From: Takakia lepidozioides | Lineage: Eukaryota; Streptophyta; Takakiopsida; Takakiales; Takakiaceae | Reading direction: 5' to 3' | Length of the DNA stretch: 60,000 bases | Assembly (NCBI GenBank): GCA_030704615.1 | Contig: CM060733.1 | Span: 43,588,001 to 43,648,000 of the forward strand | Shown here: positions 1-8,841 of the stretch, in pieces | Position numbering within the stretch: the stretch's first letter is position 1 | Layout of the letters: the number at the start of each line of letters is the position of its first letter | Notes under the pieces: model-generated | Told to the model about the DNA's origin: nothing | What the model saw: the letters and a program-made list of their open reading frames with translations, nothing else | The model's database searches: none | Made by a program: the position numbers and the translations under genes

Positions 1-231
1 GACGGTTGTAAGGAAAATATTCTTAAGCGAGTGCATGATGCTGATCCGGAATGGGGTCTGGAGAAAGGAGTGATAAAGATTTATCAGGTAGCCTGTAGAG
101 GAAGAGCACGTTGGTTACCAACATTGGTTTATGTGATAGCATTGCTATCCATTAAGCGAGTAGAGTTTGAAGGCTGGGAGGAAAGAAAGGTGAATGTTTA
201 TACTCATATGCATGAAGAGCTTTACTGGTAA
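1..231 (+). CDS. Leader ORF of LTR retrotransposon A, 5'-partial
   Basis: The reading frame is open from base 1 to the stop at 231 (77 codons). It matches, nearly residue for residue, the segment that follows the primer site in the second element (28031-28255), where the frame extends further upstream. I recognise no domain. The sequence is basic and aromatic, with motifs such as IKIYQVACRGRARW and a GWEERKV stretch. It sits between the 5' LTR and gag, so it may encode the N-terminal part of a Gag precursor. In this copy the frame closes soon after HMHEEL; in the second element it continues into unrelated sequence. Function unknown. Confidence 0.5.
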   Translation, partial: DGCKENILKRVHDADPEWGLEKGVIKIYQVACRGRARWLPTLVYVIALLSIKRVEFEGWEERKVNVYTHMHEELYW

Positions 232-441
232 AGAATTGGATTCCAAAGGATATTTTGTGGATCAAACTCACACCAAGAACAACTTTCCAGACTTGTTTGC
301 CATATGGTTATATGGTAACGGAGACTTCAAGTATAGCCAAGGGTGCATTGAAGCTTGAAAGAAACCCAGGCATATACGAGAGATATTACAGAAGAGAGTT
401 TTGGTCATTGCCACATTAAAAAGAAATGAAAGACATGGGAC

Positions 442-1362
442 ATGAGTGATGAAAGAGAAGCTAGACGCCAGAGATATTCAGCAAAAAGAGAAAGCTATCT
501 GAAAGCTAATTATCCATATCTTTGGGAGAGAGGAATAGACATAGGGGAATCATCTGGACCTCTCACACCATTAAGATCAAAGAGTACATCACCCATACCG
601 GAAGAACTAGAGTTGGATGCCACTCCTTCTGTTTCTTTGCAAGAAAGATTAAGGGGATTGGTACAGGAGGAAGATCAATCACGAGGTGAAAGATCTGAGG
701 TACATCCCTGGATAAAAGATTTGACAGAAATCTTTGATAAGAGTTGGCATGGAACACCAAAAGCAGGAACTCCAGTTTCTGAAGCGGAAGGTGAAGAAGG
801 ACAAGAGGATGTGGCAGAGCCAACGGAGAGTTCAGACTCTCCAACACCATTACAGTTGAGTTACATGAGTGAAGAAGAAACCCAAGGGCAGAACTTGGAG
901 GATGAAAACAGAGAGAAGAAATTGGAAGAGGAAGAATATGAAGAAGTAGACCCAACAGCTGAGGTTGAGACTACAACCAGGACATCCCAACCCGTTGGAC
1001 CTGGATCAAGTGGAGCACTTGGATCACAGGCCAACGAAGGTGTCGGCTCAGGGGGATCAGGCAGGCGGCCTAGATCTGGCTCTGGGGGGACAGGGAGTGT
1101 GGGAAGTAGTGCACCTGAAGCTGGGAATACTGTGAATATCGTGGGGCCAGAAGCAGGGAGTGCTCAAGGGCCACCACTTGGTGGAAGATCCACCACAAAA
1201 ACAACAGGTCCAAAAGGACCAGCACCAGCAAGGGTGCCAGCACCTGTCAGTGGGCAGAAGGTAGGGCCACAGATGGCGTTACAACCAACACGGGCAAAAC
1301 CACCCTTTCAGGAAAAGGGGATCCCGATGTACACATTAGCCAATTTGAGCACATGTGTATAG
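442..1362 (+). CDS. Gag N-terminal region, acidic and low-complexity
   Basis: A 306-codon ORF with a charged N-terminus (a DEREARRQRYSAKRESYLKANYPYLW-type start), a glutamate-rich middle and a Gly/Ser/Pro-rich C-terminal third. It overlaps the next gag ORF by 10 bases in another frame. At 1318-1350 the other frame reads D-V-H-I-S-Q-F-E-H-M and leads straight into the capsid-like domain, while this frame closes at TAG 1360-1362. The switch lies near the AAAAGGGG run at 1312-1319, so a single-base indel there, or less likely a programmed frameshift, has split one Gag protein. I recognise no enzymatic domain. Role inferred from position: N-terminal matrix-like part of Gag. Confidence 0.55.
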   Translation: MSDEREARRQRYSAKRESYLKANYPYLWERGIDIGESSGPLTPLRSKSTSPIPEELELDATPSVSLQERLRGLVQEEDQSRGERSEVHPWIKDLTEIFDKSWHGTPKAGTPVSEAEGEEGQEDVAEPTESSDSPTPLQLSYMSEEETQGQNLEDENREKKLEEEEYEEVDPTAEVETTTRTSQPVGPGSSGALGSQANEGVGSGGSGRRPRSGSGGTGSVGSSAPEAGNTVNIVGPEAGSAQGPPLGGRSTTKTTGPKGPAPARVPAPVSGQKVGPQMALQPTRAKPPFQEKGIPMYTLANLSTCV

Positions 1363-2114
1363 TGAACAATGAGAATGGCGATGATGCCAAGATGAGATTG
1401 TTTCCTTGTTCACTTATCAAGAAAGCAAGTGAATGGTATGCAAGATTCCCTGATAATCATTTCCTAACCTGGAATGGCTTGAATACAACATTCCGAAATA
1501 GGTTCAGGACAAGTAAAATTGAGGATGAAGTGTATGGAAGTTTACAACAGTTAAAGCAAAAGAAGCATGAAACTGTTGAGGAGTATATGAAAAAGATGGA
1601 ATTGATGATGAAAAAGCTGGCTGCAGTACCAGCACCAGGTTTACAGAAGACTTGGTTTGTGAGTGGACTAAGACCAGAGTTGCAAAAGAAAGTGGATATG
1701 TTACCCCATAATACAGTGGAGGAGGCATTTGAAACTGCAAACAGAATTGAGCAATTGGGAATGCTCAGGAGAGAGAAAAATGATGATGAGGACTCTGAGG
1801 ATGAGTCAGATGAAGAAGAAGAGCAGGAACTAAAAAAGAGGAGTAAGAGAAAGGAGAAGCTGAAGAGGGATAACTATGAAAAAAGATTGGAAGAAATCTT
1901 GAAGAAGTATGCCACAGAGGCTGCAACACATTGGAGGAAGGGTGTTTGGTGTGCAAAATGCCAGAATGAAGGCCACACCACTACTGAATGCCACATGAAA
2001 GAGAAACACTGTACTATCTGTAAAATGGATAATCATTCTACTGAGAATTGTTACTACAACAGAAGGACAGCTGCAAGAGAACCAGGTGCAGCCCCAGCCA
2101 AGAAGAAACAATGA
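1353..2114 (+). CDS. Gag capsid domain with two zinc knuckles
   Basis: A 253-codon ORF with the layout of the plant Retrotrans_gag family: the A-S-E-W-Y helix signature near residues 26-30, a W-N-G-L...F-R-N-R-F segment, an E-E-Y-M repeat-like helix and a G-L-R-P-E-L motif near residues 107-112. A long acidic then basic linker follows. Two CX2CX4HX4C knuckles lie near residues 199-231 (CAKCQNEGHTTTEC and CTICKMDNHSTENC), which in this family bind RNA and help package it. The true start is upstream in the disrupted frame, so this ORF is the C-terminal part of Gag. A third knuckle (CYYCNQLGHRRAAC) lies at about 2311-2352 in the frame of the next ORF, so gag and pol were probably continuous before frame-breaking changes at 2112-2190. 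Confidence 0.85.
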   Translation: MCIVNNENGDDAKMRLFPCSLIKKASEWYARFPDNHFLTWNGLNTTFRNRFRTSKIEDEVYGSLQQLKQKKHETVEEYMKKMELMMKKLAAVPAPGLQKTWFVSGLRPELQKKVDMLPHNTVEEAFETANRIEQLGMLRREKNDDEDSEDESDEEEEQELKKRSKRKEKLKRDNYEKRLEEILKKYATEAATHWRKGVWCAKCQNEGHTTTECHMKEKHCTICKMDNHSTENCYYNRRTAAREPGAAPAKKKQ

Positions 2115-2378
2115 TCAGGACCACTATGGTAGGTCTGGTGGTTATAACAATGGCATGGAAGGGAGAGGTAATTCAAGAGGAAATTAAACCAAGGAAATTC
2201 CAGAGGCAACTATCAGGGTAATCCAAGGGGGAATTACCAGCCCGGGAATCAGGATTATAGAAATAATCCAAGAACAGACCAAGGGCGAGGACCCAATGGT
2301 GAAGAACTATGTTACTATTGTAATCAGCTAGGACATCGCAGGGCAGCCTGTTCATTCTGGATAAGACACCAGAATGAG

Positions 2379-3641
2379 ATGAGAGCTCCTGTGAATGAGG
2401 GCCCAGTGGTGGCAGCTCACATGGTTAGGCCATGTGTTGTGCCAGAAGTAAGTACAATGATAGTAACAAGAAGTAAAGCCAAACTAATACCTCCATTAGT
2501 AGAGGAAGAAGATGATAATGAAGGTGGCAATGATATGCCTGAAGATGAAGAGACTTGGAAAGATGAGAAGGAACTGCACAAGGAAGTGACAGATATTATA
2601 AGGGAAATGCAGAAGAGTACTGATATTCCTGTGGCAGATTCCTCTGATTCTGATGGAGAAGAAGGGAGTGAGGATGAAAGGAAGAAAGAAGATGCAGACA
2701 TGCAAAGTAATGAAGAGACTTTGGCTGAAGTAATATGCCAGACCAAAGCAGAAATTACCATTGGACAGCTATTGGCTGTGGCACCTTATTGTAGGCACAG
2801 GCTGTATCAAGCAATCAATCGAATTGCCCAGGAGACAAGAAACACAGACCTGAACAGCAAGGTGACCAGTTATAATGTGAAGCCGGAAGGGCGAGAAACA
2901 GTCATGGACTTTGATGATTCTATGCCAGTAATCCAACTGAGAATTGGAAGCACAGAACTAATTGATGTACTGATAGATGGAGGCTCTGGAGTTAATATCA
3001 TGACAGACCAATTAAGGAAGAAGCTTGGTCTAAGTAACATGAAACCAGCCCCATTTACAGTAACAATGGCAGATCAAAGAAGTGTACAGCCATTGGGATT
3101 GATAAGAGGAGTTAAGATACAGATACAGAAGATGATCTTTATGATCACAGTAACTGTGTTGAAGATGGATGAAGTCATGGAGGCTTACTCCTTATTATTG
3201 GGACGTCCGTGGCTGAAACAGGCCAGGGTATTCCATGACTGGAATTCTCAGTTACTAACCGTGCATAATGGGATACACGAGATACAAATTACCACAAAGA
3301 AATCTAGTAGATTACCAGCCAAGAATTCACGGAACAGGTACATAATTACAGCCACTAATTATACTACGAAGTGGGTGGAAGCTAAAGCTTTGAGGGACAA
3401 CTCAGCCAAGTCCAGAGCAAGGTTCCTGTATGAGAACATACTTACACGATTTGGCTGTCCCTTAGAATTTATCAGTGATCAGGGAAGTCACTTCATGAAT
3501 GAGACCATTGAGTTGTTGACTAAAGAGTTCATGATTGTGCATAGAAAGAGTACAACATATTACCCACAGGGTAATGGGCAGGCAGAGGCTACCAACAAAC
3601 TACTATGTACTATCTTGGCTAGTGTGCAGCAAATATGGTAG
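2379..3641 (+). CDS. Protease fused directly to integrase core (RT and RNase H absent)
   Basis: A 420-codon ORF. Residues 1-165 are an acidic linker. A retropepsin domain follows at about 185-305: the active-site-like segment is LIDGGSGVNIM, where gypsy proteases usually have D-S/T-G, and the flap end is LLLGRPWL. At about residue 312 the text jumps to integrase: N-Y-T-T-K-W-V-E-A, F-I-S-D-Q-G-S-H-F and Y-P-Q-G-N-G-Q-A-E. The second Asp and the Glu of the DDE triad are present; the first Asp position reads Asn (usually D-Y-F-T-K-W). Reverse transcriptase, RNase H and the integrase zinc-binding head, normally about 600-700 residues, are missing without loss of frame. A +1 alternative start is not needed because the third Gag knuckle reads into this frame. 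Confidence 0.85.
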   Translation: MRAPVNEGPVVAAHMVRPCVVPEVSTMIVTRSKAKLIPPLVEEEDDNEGGNDMPEDEETWKDEKELHKEVTDIIREMQKSTDIPVADSSDSDGEEGSEDERKKEDADMQSNEETLAEVICQTKAEITIGQLLAVAPYCRHRLYQAINRIAQETRNTDLNSKVTSYNVKPEGRETVMDFDDSMPVIQLRIGSTELIDVLIDGGSGVNIMTDQLRKKLGLSNMKPAPFTVTMADQRSVQPLGLIRGVKIQIQKMIFMITVTVLKMDEVMEAYSLLLGRPWLKQARVFHDWNSQLLTVHNGIHEIQITTKKSSRLPAKNSRNRYIITATNYTTKWVEAKALRDNSAKSRARFLYENILTRFGCPLEFISDQGSHFMNETIELLTKEFMIVHRKSTTYYPQGNGQAEATNKLLCTILASVQQIW

Positions 3642-5076
3642 CTTCCTGCTCCTCATCCAGTCCTCCTCTCCAGTCATACTCTCTGACTCCTCGAGGTCTT
3701 CTTGTACTAAGTATACACCATTCCAATTAGTTTATGGTATGGAAGCCTTACTTCCAGTGGAATTCCTGTTACCTACCATGAGAACGGAGTGGGGAAAGAG
3801 AATGGAATTGCAAGATTCCATTAAGGTCAGGAAACATGAATTATACCATGTGGAAGAAGTACGTGTTGATGCAGCTGATAATATGACCAGAATTCAGATG
3901 AAGAGGAAGGAACAGTTTGACGAGAACAAGTTAAAAACTTTTAAGACGGGAGATTTGGTTCTATGGTTGCAGAAGAAGGGAAAAATTAAAGCTTCTAAGC
4001 TTAAATCACCATGGAAAGGACCTTATGTCACACAAAAGAGGTATGATAACAACACCGCCATGTTACAAACCATTAACAAAGAGATGCTGGGAAGAGTCAA
4101 TGCCAATAAGTTGAAGGGATACAGTGGTATCCATGACAAACCATTACAGCATGATTTGCATGTTGAAACGCAAGAGCAGTCACGGGCCGCACCAGTGTTA
4201 CCAACGGAGTATGGAGCACTTGTCGTTAGGCCAAGCATATATGACCAGGGCGGACAGAACAAGCGTGACACAGCCTATCACAGCCCAGCACGGCGAAACA
4301 CAGCCTATCACAGCCCATCAAGGCGAAACACAGCCTTTCACAGCCCATCAAGGCGAAACACAGCCTATCACAGTCCATCACAATGTGACACAACCTATCA
4401 CAGCCCAGCACGGCGCAACACAGCCTATCACAACCTACCACCGCGTGTCACAGCCTATCACAGCTTACCACAGTGCATCACAGCCTATCACAGCGTACCA
4501 CAGTATGACACAGCCTGTCACAGCTCAACACAGCCTACTAGGATTACACGATCCATAGAATTAGTGACAGGTGGACGCACAATAACTTCAGGAAAATGGC
4601 CGACGGAAGAAAGGACGGAAACCAGTTTAAAAATGGACACGTGGAAGTCAGGGCGCGACACACAACTGAGAAGGAAGTGCAAGAACAGGTGTCATCAAGA
4701 AAGAGGACAAGAATGGCTGTCAGAATACCTAATCAGCGCGTCAAATTGGATGAAAGGCGGGCCCATTAATGAATACGGTAAAAGGGGAACGGAACAAACG
4801 GCAAGTACAGAAAAGCGAAATTCTTATCACATGTATGATCCTAGTGGACTATCCAGCAGGGAAAGTCCACTAAAGAAAATGAAATCTAAAATCCAGTCAC
4901 AGCGGTTACAGCCAATAGAAAGCCAGAGAAAGGATCAAGAAATTGGAGGAAAATTAAGCGCAAGAGGCGGCGTCGTTCTGAGTAACGGGCGTCTCGACGG
5001 GACAGACCATCAATGCTATAGCTTGGAAACTATGGAGGAACTAACAGACTATACGCTCGCAATATTACTTACGTAG
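3535..5076 (+). CDS. Integrase C-terminal part plus repeat-encoded tail
   Basis: From about 3712 this frame continues integrase: TPFQLVYGMEALLPVEF, K-R-K-E-Q-F-D-E-N and the GPY/F-type end S-P-W-K-G-P-Y-V followed by V-N-A-N-K-L-K-G-Y (to about 4125). Bases about 3640-3710 (CT-rich, encoding nothing integrase-like) separate it from the core in the previous frame and look like a short insertion that also shifts the frame. From about 4257 the ORF runs into a tandem repeat giving ten-residue units of the form RRNTAYHSPS, then a basic tail of unknown role. Retroviral-type integrases end after the GPY domain, so the repeat part is probably fortuitous coding of a minisatellite. Confidence 0.7.
   Translation: MCIERVQHITHRVMGRQRLPTNYYVLSWLVCSKYGSFLLLIQSSSPVILSDSSRSSCTKYTPFQLVYGMEALLPVEFLLPTMRTEWGKRMELQDSIKVRKHELYHVEEVRVDAADNMTRIQMKRKEQFDENKLKTFKTGDLVLWLQKKGKIKASKLKSPWKGPYVTQKRYDNNTAMLQTINKEMLGRVNANKLKGYSGIHDKPLQHDLHVETQEQSRAAPVLPTEYGALVVRPSIYDQGGQNKRDTAYHSPARRNTAYHSPSRRNTAFHSPSRRNTAYHSPSQCDTTYHSPARRNTAYHNLPPRVTAYHSLPQCITAYHSVPQYDTACHSSTQPTRITRSIELVTGGRTITSGKWPTEERTETSLKMDTWKSGRDTQLRRKCKNRCHQERGQEWLSEYLISASNWMKGGPINEYGKRGTEQTASTEKRNSYHMYDPSGLSSRESPLKKMKSKIQSQRLQPIESQRKDQEIGGKLSARGGVVLSNGRLDGTDHQCYSLETMEELTDYTLAILLT
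4257..4545 (+). repeat. 30-bp minisatellite rich in CACAGCC
   Basis: About nine imperfect copies of a 30-bp unit, each carrying two CACAG cores such as CACAGCCTATCACAGCCCA. The unit length is a multiple of three, so an open frame runs through it. The same CACAGCC core forms arrays inside both LTRs of this family (8966-9062 and 27022-27186). The spacer between cores differs, so the arrays share a core rather than an exact unit. Confidence 0.85.
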
Positions 5077-5124
5077 TGGCATAGACATGAAAGAACAGAG
5101 CAGAGCTTTTCTCTTGAGCGATGC

Positions 5125-6054
5125 TTGCAAGCCCCGCAGGCTTACAAGAAATTACCCATAGCTTTTTGTGGCAACCATACGTTTATGCTTTGTTCACTAC
5201 AGGCATTTCTGCAGTTGTTACAACCAAAATATTTCTGTGGGACTAAAATGAAGAGAGTGAGAGGAATGGAGGAAATCAGGGTGAAGAGCACCACAATTCT
5301 GCAGAAACAAACGATTGCTACCCCACAGGCGATACAGATACTGAAGGAGCTGAGATTGCAAGGATTGCAAAGCATAGATTGGACATTGCACCATAGACAG
5401 TACATGTTACAATTCTTGCAAAACTTTGAGCCAAGGACAGGAACAACAACGGTGAAGGGAGTTGAATTAGTAATTACTCCCCTATACCTCCAGCAATTGT
5501 TTCGATTGCCAGCAGGTCAGGTGCATGTGGAGGAGCACGGGGCAAGACTGCAAATAGGGGACTTATTCCAAGAAGAGAGTTTCTTTAAAACTCAGGGTTA
5601 TGCTTGTACCAAGGCCGTGTACCCAGGGCTAAAGGAGGTAGGCCAGGTATTGAACGTTCTGATTGCCATGAAACAGAACCAACAATATTTGAGCAGATCC
5701 TTCACGGAGGAAATACTCAAAGCACTGAAAGGACAAGAGGTAGAATGGGCAGACATAATGTACAACGCACTGGTAGAGGAGATGAAAAGATTACAAGGTA
5801 CTACCGCAAAGTCTCCTATCATAGTGTCTGGCCCTATCATTGCTCAAATAATTCTTGATTCTGGCATACTTGATGCGCAAGAAAGAAAGGAGATGAGAGT
5901 GTTTGAGCCAGAAAACACTGCAATGGAAGAGCAAGGCTCTTCACACAGTGAGGGTGGACTAGCAGGGCAACCCGAGACTAAGAGGCAGAGACGGGGAAAG
6001 ACTGTAGTGGCGGATCCACTGGCTTCACGGATTCCACATGATAATGTTTCCTAA
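5125..6054 (+). CDS. Extra 3' ORF 1 of retrotransposon A
   Basis: A 309-codon ORF just downstream of integrase in the same strand. A segment near residues 110-140 (V-K-G-V-E-L-V-I-T-P-L-Y-L-Q-Q-L-F-R-L-P) recalls the plant-mobile-domain/Athila-type ORFs, in which a V-x-G-x-x-V strand is followed by a helix ending in x-F-x-L-P. That resemblance is from memory of the family pattern and is weak. The C-terminus has a basic KRQRRGK patch that could act as a nuclear targeting signal. Tat/Athila-lineage gypsy elements often carry additional ORFs between integrase and the 3' LTR, and this position fits. First Met at 5125 is arbitrary; Met at 5248 (MKRVRG) is an equally good start. Confidence 0.5.
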   Translation: MQAPQAYKKLPIAFCGNHTFMLCSLQAFLQLLQPKYFCGTKMKRVRGMEEIRVKSTTILQKQTIATPQAIQILKELRLQGLQSIDWTLHHRQYMLQFLQNFEPRTGTTTVKGVELVITPLYLQQLFRLPAGQVHVEEHGARLQIGDLFQEESFFKTQGYACTKAVYPGLKEVGQVLNVLIAMKQNQQYLSRSFTEEILKALKGQEVEWADIMYNALVEEMKRLQGTTAKSPIIVSGPIIAQIILDSGILDAQERKEMRVFEPENTAMEEQGSSHSEGGLAGQPETKRQRRGKTVVADPLASRIPHDNVS

Positions 6055-6060
6055 GCTCAT

Positions 6061-6519
6061 GTGCAGGAAGGGGCACATCAGCACAGAGAACTGCTATTAC
6101 TGGAAGCAGGACCTTCAGAGAGGGAAGAGGAAGTTACTTCAGCATCACAGCCATCACAGCTAGCTGATCGGCTTGTCACAAGGTTACCACAACTTGCCCA
6201 TGAAGTGCCACCAGAAATAATTGATTTGGAAAAAGAAGGGTTAGATATTCCAACTACAGAACAGATAGTGGCAGAAATTGAGAAGGGGGACCTTCTCTAT
6301 GAATATTCTGGTCTGGTCAAGGAGACAGAGATTCCAGAGGTGCAACAGTTGCCCAAGGGAAATCCAGAGGTGCATATAATACACACACCTGTGTCGGAGG
6401 TACCACAGGTAGAATGTCAAGACACTGCAGCACCGGTGATGGATGAAGTGGTTCAGGAAGAAAATCCGGTGGGACAATGGCCTGAGTGGTTCGTGAGACA
6501 TCACACAGTTAAGGATTAG
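6061..6519 (+). CDS. Extra 3' ORF 2, acidic
   Basis: A 152-codon frame that begins right after the stop of the previous ORF and may be its continuation after a frame change at 6052-6060. It is glutamate-, proline- and valine-rich with no recognisable motif. The listed start codon is not a good ATG context, so the segment is best seen as the C-terminal extension of extra ORF 1 or a linker to the coiled-coil ORF that follows at 6562. Confidence 0.35.
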   Translation: MQEGAHQHRELLLLEAGPSEREEEVTSASQPSQLADRLVTRLPQLAHEVPPEIIDLEKEGLDIPTTEQIVAEIEKGDLLYEYSGLVKETEIPEVQQLPKGNPEVHIIHTPVSEVPQVECQDTAAPVMDEVVQEENPVGQWPEWFVRHHTVKD

Positions 6520-6561
6520 GAGGAACAGCAGCAACCTCACCATGATGACCCTCAACAGGCA

Positions 6562-7869
6562 ATGCTGATGAGTTCCATAGGTAGGACACTTAATTTGTTG
6601 GGGACTTATGTCAAATCCCATATTCCAACTACCCAATTGACAGCCTTGAGAGAGGAACTCGGGAAGGAATTTGAAGCTCGACTAGCCACTGAGTGTGCAA
6701 ACAAGGTCGATGAGGAGGTCACTCTCAAGATGCAGCAGGACTTGCAAAATACAGAAGCGGCTTTGCAATTGGCCAAGGAACAATTGATTGAGGCAGGCCT
6801 CGCGCAAAACCAGTTGCACGAAGCACATAAGCGACAGCTATACCAAATGCAGGTGCAGCATGAAAACAAGTTGCAAGAACTGAATGCACTACATACGGAG
6901 TTGCAGACAGTGCATGACAAGATGACGATACAATGTGCTACATTCACAACTATGCTTGACCAATCTACAAAAGAAATAAACAGTCAAGTGGAAAAATGTA
7001 CGAAGGCAAAACAAGAGAATGTTGAGCAAATGAAACTCATTGTCGATATGAAGAATACAATCTGTCGCAATGAGGATATTTTCAAGCAATACAGACAGGT
7101 TGAAGCTGACCAAGAGAAGTACATCCTGGAGTTGCAACAAACGCTCGTGGCCAATAGAAATGAAATCTCGGTCACTAACAAGGCTTGGAGGGAAGCTAAT
7201 AATCTACTTGCTGCCTATGCGAATTTGGTTGAACCTCATGTGAAGCGCATGGAGGCTTTACAACAGCAGTTAGAAGTGTACAAACTCAGAGAGGAGCACA
7301 CTCTCAGAGGAACCACAAGCAACTTGGTGGATAACAGCCTTATGCAGGTCTGGTTAGCACAAGGGCCAGTGGAGGGCAAAGCACCACGAAAGCTCACCCA
7401 AAGCGAGATGAATGAGCTCAGACTGCAAGTGCAGAACATTGCCACAACTACTATAGACAATGTCTATAGTAGGATAGCAGAGTTACAGGAGGATGTAGAT
7501 GGACTGCAGACTCAAGTGGAGGACCTCACTTCAAATATCGACAAAAGAGTCTATATCCCTCAGGAACAGCTAATGGCTTCTTATTTACAAGCCAGAACTT
7601 TGGCTTTTCAGTCTTCACAGGAGGTGCAGGAGATGCCAATGATACAAGAGCCAGTACCACCAACACCACAACAAGTCACTGTACCAGTAGCTGAACCTGT
7701 TGTTACTACAACCACACCACAGCCACCACAACCTGAGGTATGGGGCAATGCTGCTTTTAACCCACCTAAAACTCCAGCTGCAAGGGAGTACAGTAGGGCT
7801 ATGATTATGCCCTTCAACCAAATTCCCATCATGTTGGATTTGGCTTGGAAAGAATTTAGTCCTCCGTAG
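6562..7869 (+). CDS. Extra 3' ORF 3, long coiled-coil protein
   Basis: A 435-codon ORF. Residues about 25-260 are dominated by Glu, Gln, Lys and Leu in heptad-like spacing (for example LQNTEAALQLAKEQLIEAG and LQELNALHTELQTVHDK), consistent with a long coiled coil. A second helical block lies at about 275-330 and a Pro/Thr/Val-rich tail follows, ending in a short conserved-looking segment NQIPIMLDLAWKEF. No catalytic motif is visible. It follows the acidic ORF by about 40 bases and precedes extra ORF 4 by 24 bases, so the four ORFs look like one cistron broken by stops. Function unknown; a structural role is a guess. Confidence 0.5.
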   Translation: MLMSSIGRTLNLLGTYVKSHIPTTQLTALREELGKEFEARLATECANKVDEEVTLKMQQDLQNTEAALQLAKEQLIEAGLAQNQLHEAHKRQLYQMQVQHENKLQELNALHTELQTVHDKMTIQCATFTTMLDQSTKEINSQVEKCTKAKQENVEQMKLIVDMKNTICRNEDIFKQYRQVEADQEKYILELQQTLVANRNEISVTNKAWREANNLLAAYANLVEPHVKRMEALQQQLEVYKLREEHTLRGTTSNLVDNSLMQVWLAQGPVEGKAPRKLTQSEMNELRLQVQNIATTTIDNVYSRIAELQEDVDGLQTQVEDLTSNIDKRVYIPQEQLMASYLQARTLAFQSSQEVQEMPMIQEPVPPTPQQVTVPVAEPVVTTTTPQPPQPEVWGNAAFNPPKTPAAREYSRAMIMPFNQIPIMLDLAWKEFSPP

Positions 7870-7893
7870 TCATTCGCACATTACTACCAAATC

Positions 7894-8803
7894 ATGCGTA
7901 TTTGGCTGCCAGTGGCAACTAGGACTAAAGTTCTTCCGAACAATCGACATATTGAGGATCATCACTTTGCACAATACTGGCATGAGGCAAGTACAATGTT
8001 GAAGGAATTAATTGCCTTCCAAGTTGTACATGGACTCATTTATACCAAGACCAAGGAGGTAGCAAGTATTGTCATGGAATGCGGGTTATACTACGCTGCT
8101 TGTTTTCTGGTACGTTGTCACATTGAGCAACATAAGATGCAATCGCGCTTTCTGAGTTATTCCAGTGGAGATCATTGGGTCTTACCTTCAGTACCACCTC
8201 ATATGTACCTATATGAGGCAAAAGTTATGATGCAAAACGATTCTCAAATTCGTTCATGGTTTCAAGCGGCCTGGAACAATTTGTCAACACAGAAATTCGG
8301 CATTGATGATATTTTCTATAAGGGACATGTGGCATGGAAATACTTGCACGGTGTACAAGTAATTGGTACCCCACTCACCTGGGCAGACAAGGAACTCAGT
8401 GTCTTCACTAATTTTGCTGTTCAGCGTTTACAGCAAGTTGTAAAATATAAACTTCCAGACATGGTAGGACAACATTGTATGCCCCAGAGGATTCCACAAA
8501 AAGTTCGACAATTAAAACACCTGAGAAGCGATGAGGATTCTGATACAACTGTTTCTTCAGCGGATTCTTTTGACATGGGAGAAGACTATGCATTACAGAT
8601 GGCAGAGAAGAAGCGACGGGGGGTCTCCTATGCCTGAAAGGTTACCTCGATATCAGCCACCAGAGGGCCTCACTTATCCGGGTACTGTTCAAACATCTCC
8701 GTCAACCAGTGACAGACCTCGGGCTCGTACACACAGTCCGCCACGAAACTCTCAACGTCAGAAAGGTGCTCACTCACAAAGGTTTGCTAATCGCAATCAG
8801 TAA
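7894..8803 (+). CDS. Extra 3' ORF 4, unrecognised, probable frameshift near its end
   Basis: The frame 7894-8637 encodes 247 residues with mixed hydrophobic and aromatic content (for example M-E-C-G-L-Y-Y-A-A-C-F and H-V-A-W-K-Y-L-H-G) and an acidic end. It closes soon after a run of six G at 8618-8623. Beyond it the frame ending at 8803 continues with a basic, Pro/Ser/Arg-rich tail similar in style to a nucleic-acid-binding C-terminus, so one base gained or lost in the G run probably truncated the protein. No domain recognised. The ORF ends 22 bases before the purine tract, a normal position for the last gene of an LTR element. Confidence 0.45.
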
Positions 8804-8824
8804 ACCGTGAGGACACGACTTTTT

Positions 8825-8841
8825 GAGAGGGGAAGGGGTAA
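8825..8841 (+). other. Polypurine tract of retrotransposon A
   Basis: GAGAGGGGAAGGGGTAA lies directly before the LTR start TGTTAG. A purine run at this point primes plus-strand DNA synthesis in LTR elements; only the final TAA breaks the purine content. Confidence 0.8.

Noticed and set aside
4257-4545. Resemblance to a CRISPR array
   Set aside because: The units are contiguous and imperfect without unique spacers, and the context is a plant retrotransposon.
4124-4558. ORFs built of Thr-Ala-His-Gln repeats in other frames of the minisatellite
   Set aside because: The 30-bp unit is open in several frames, so these are composition artefacts.
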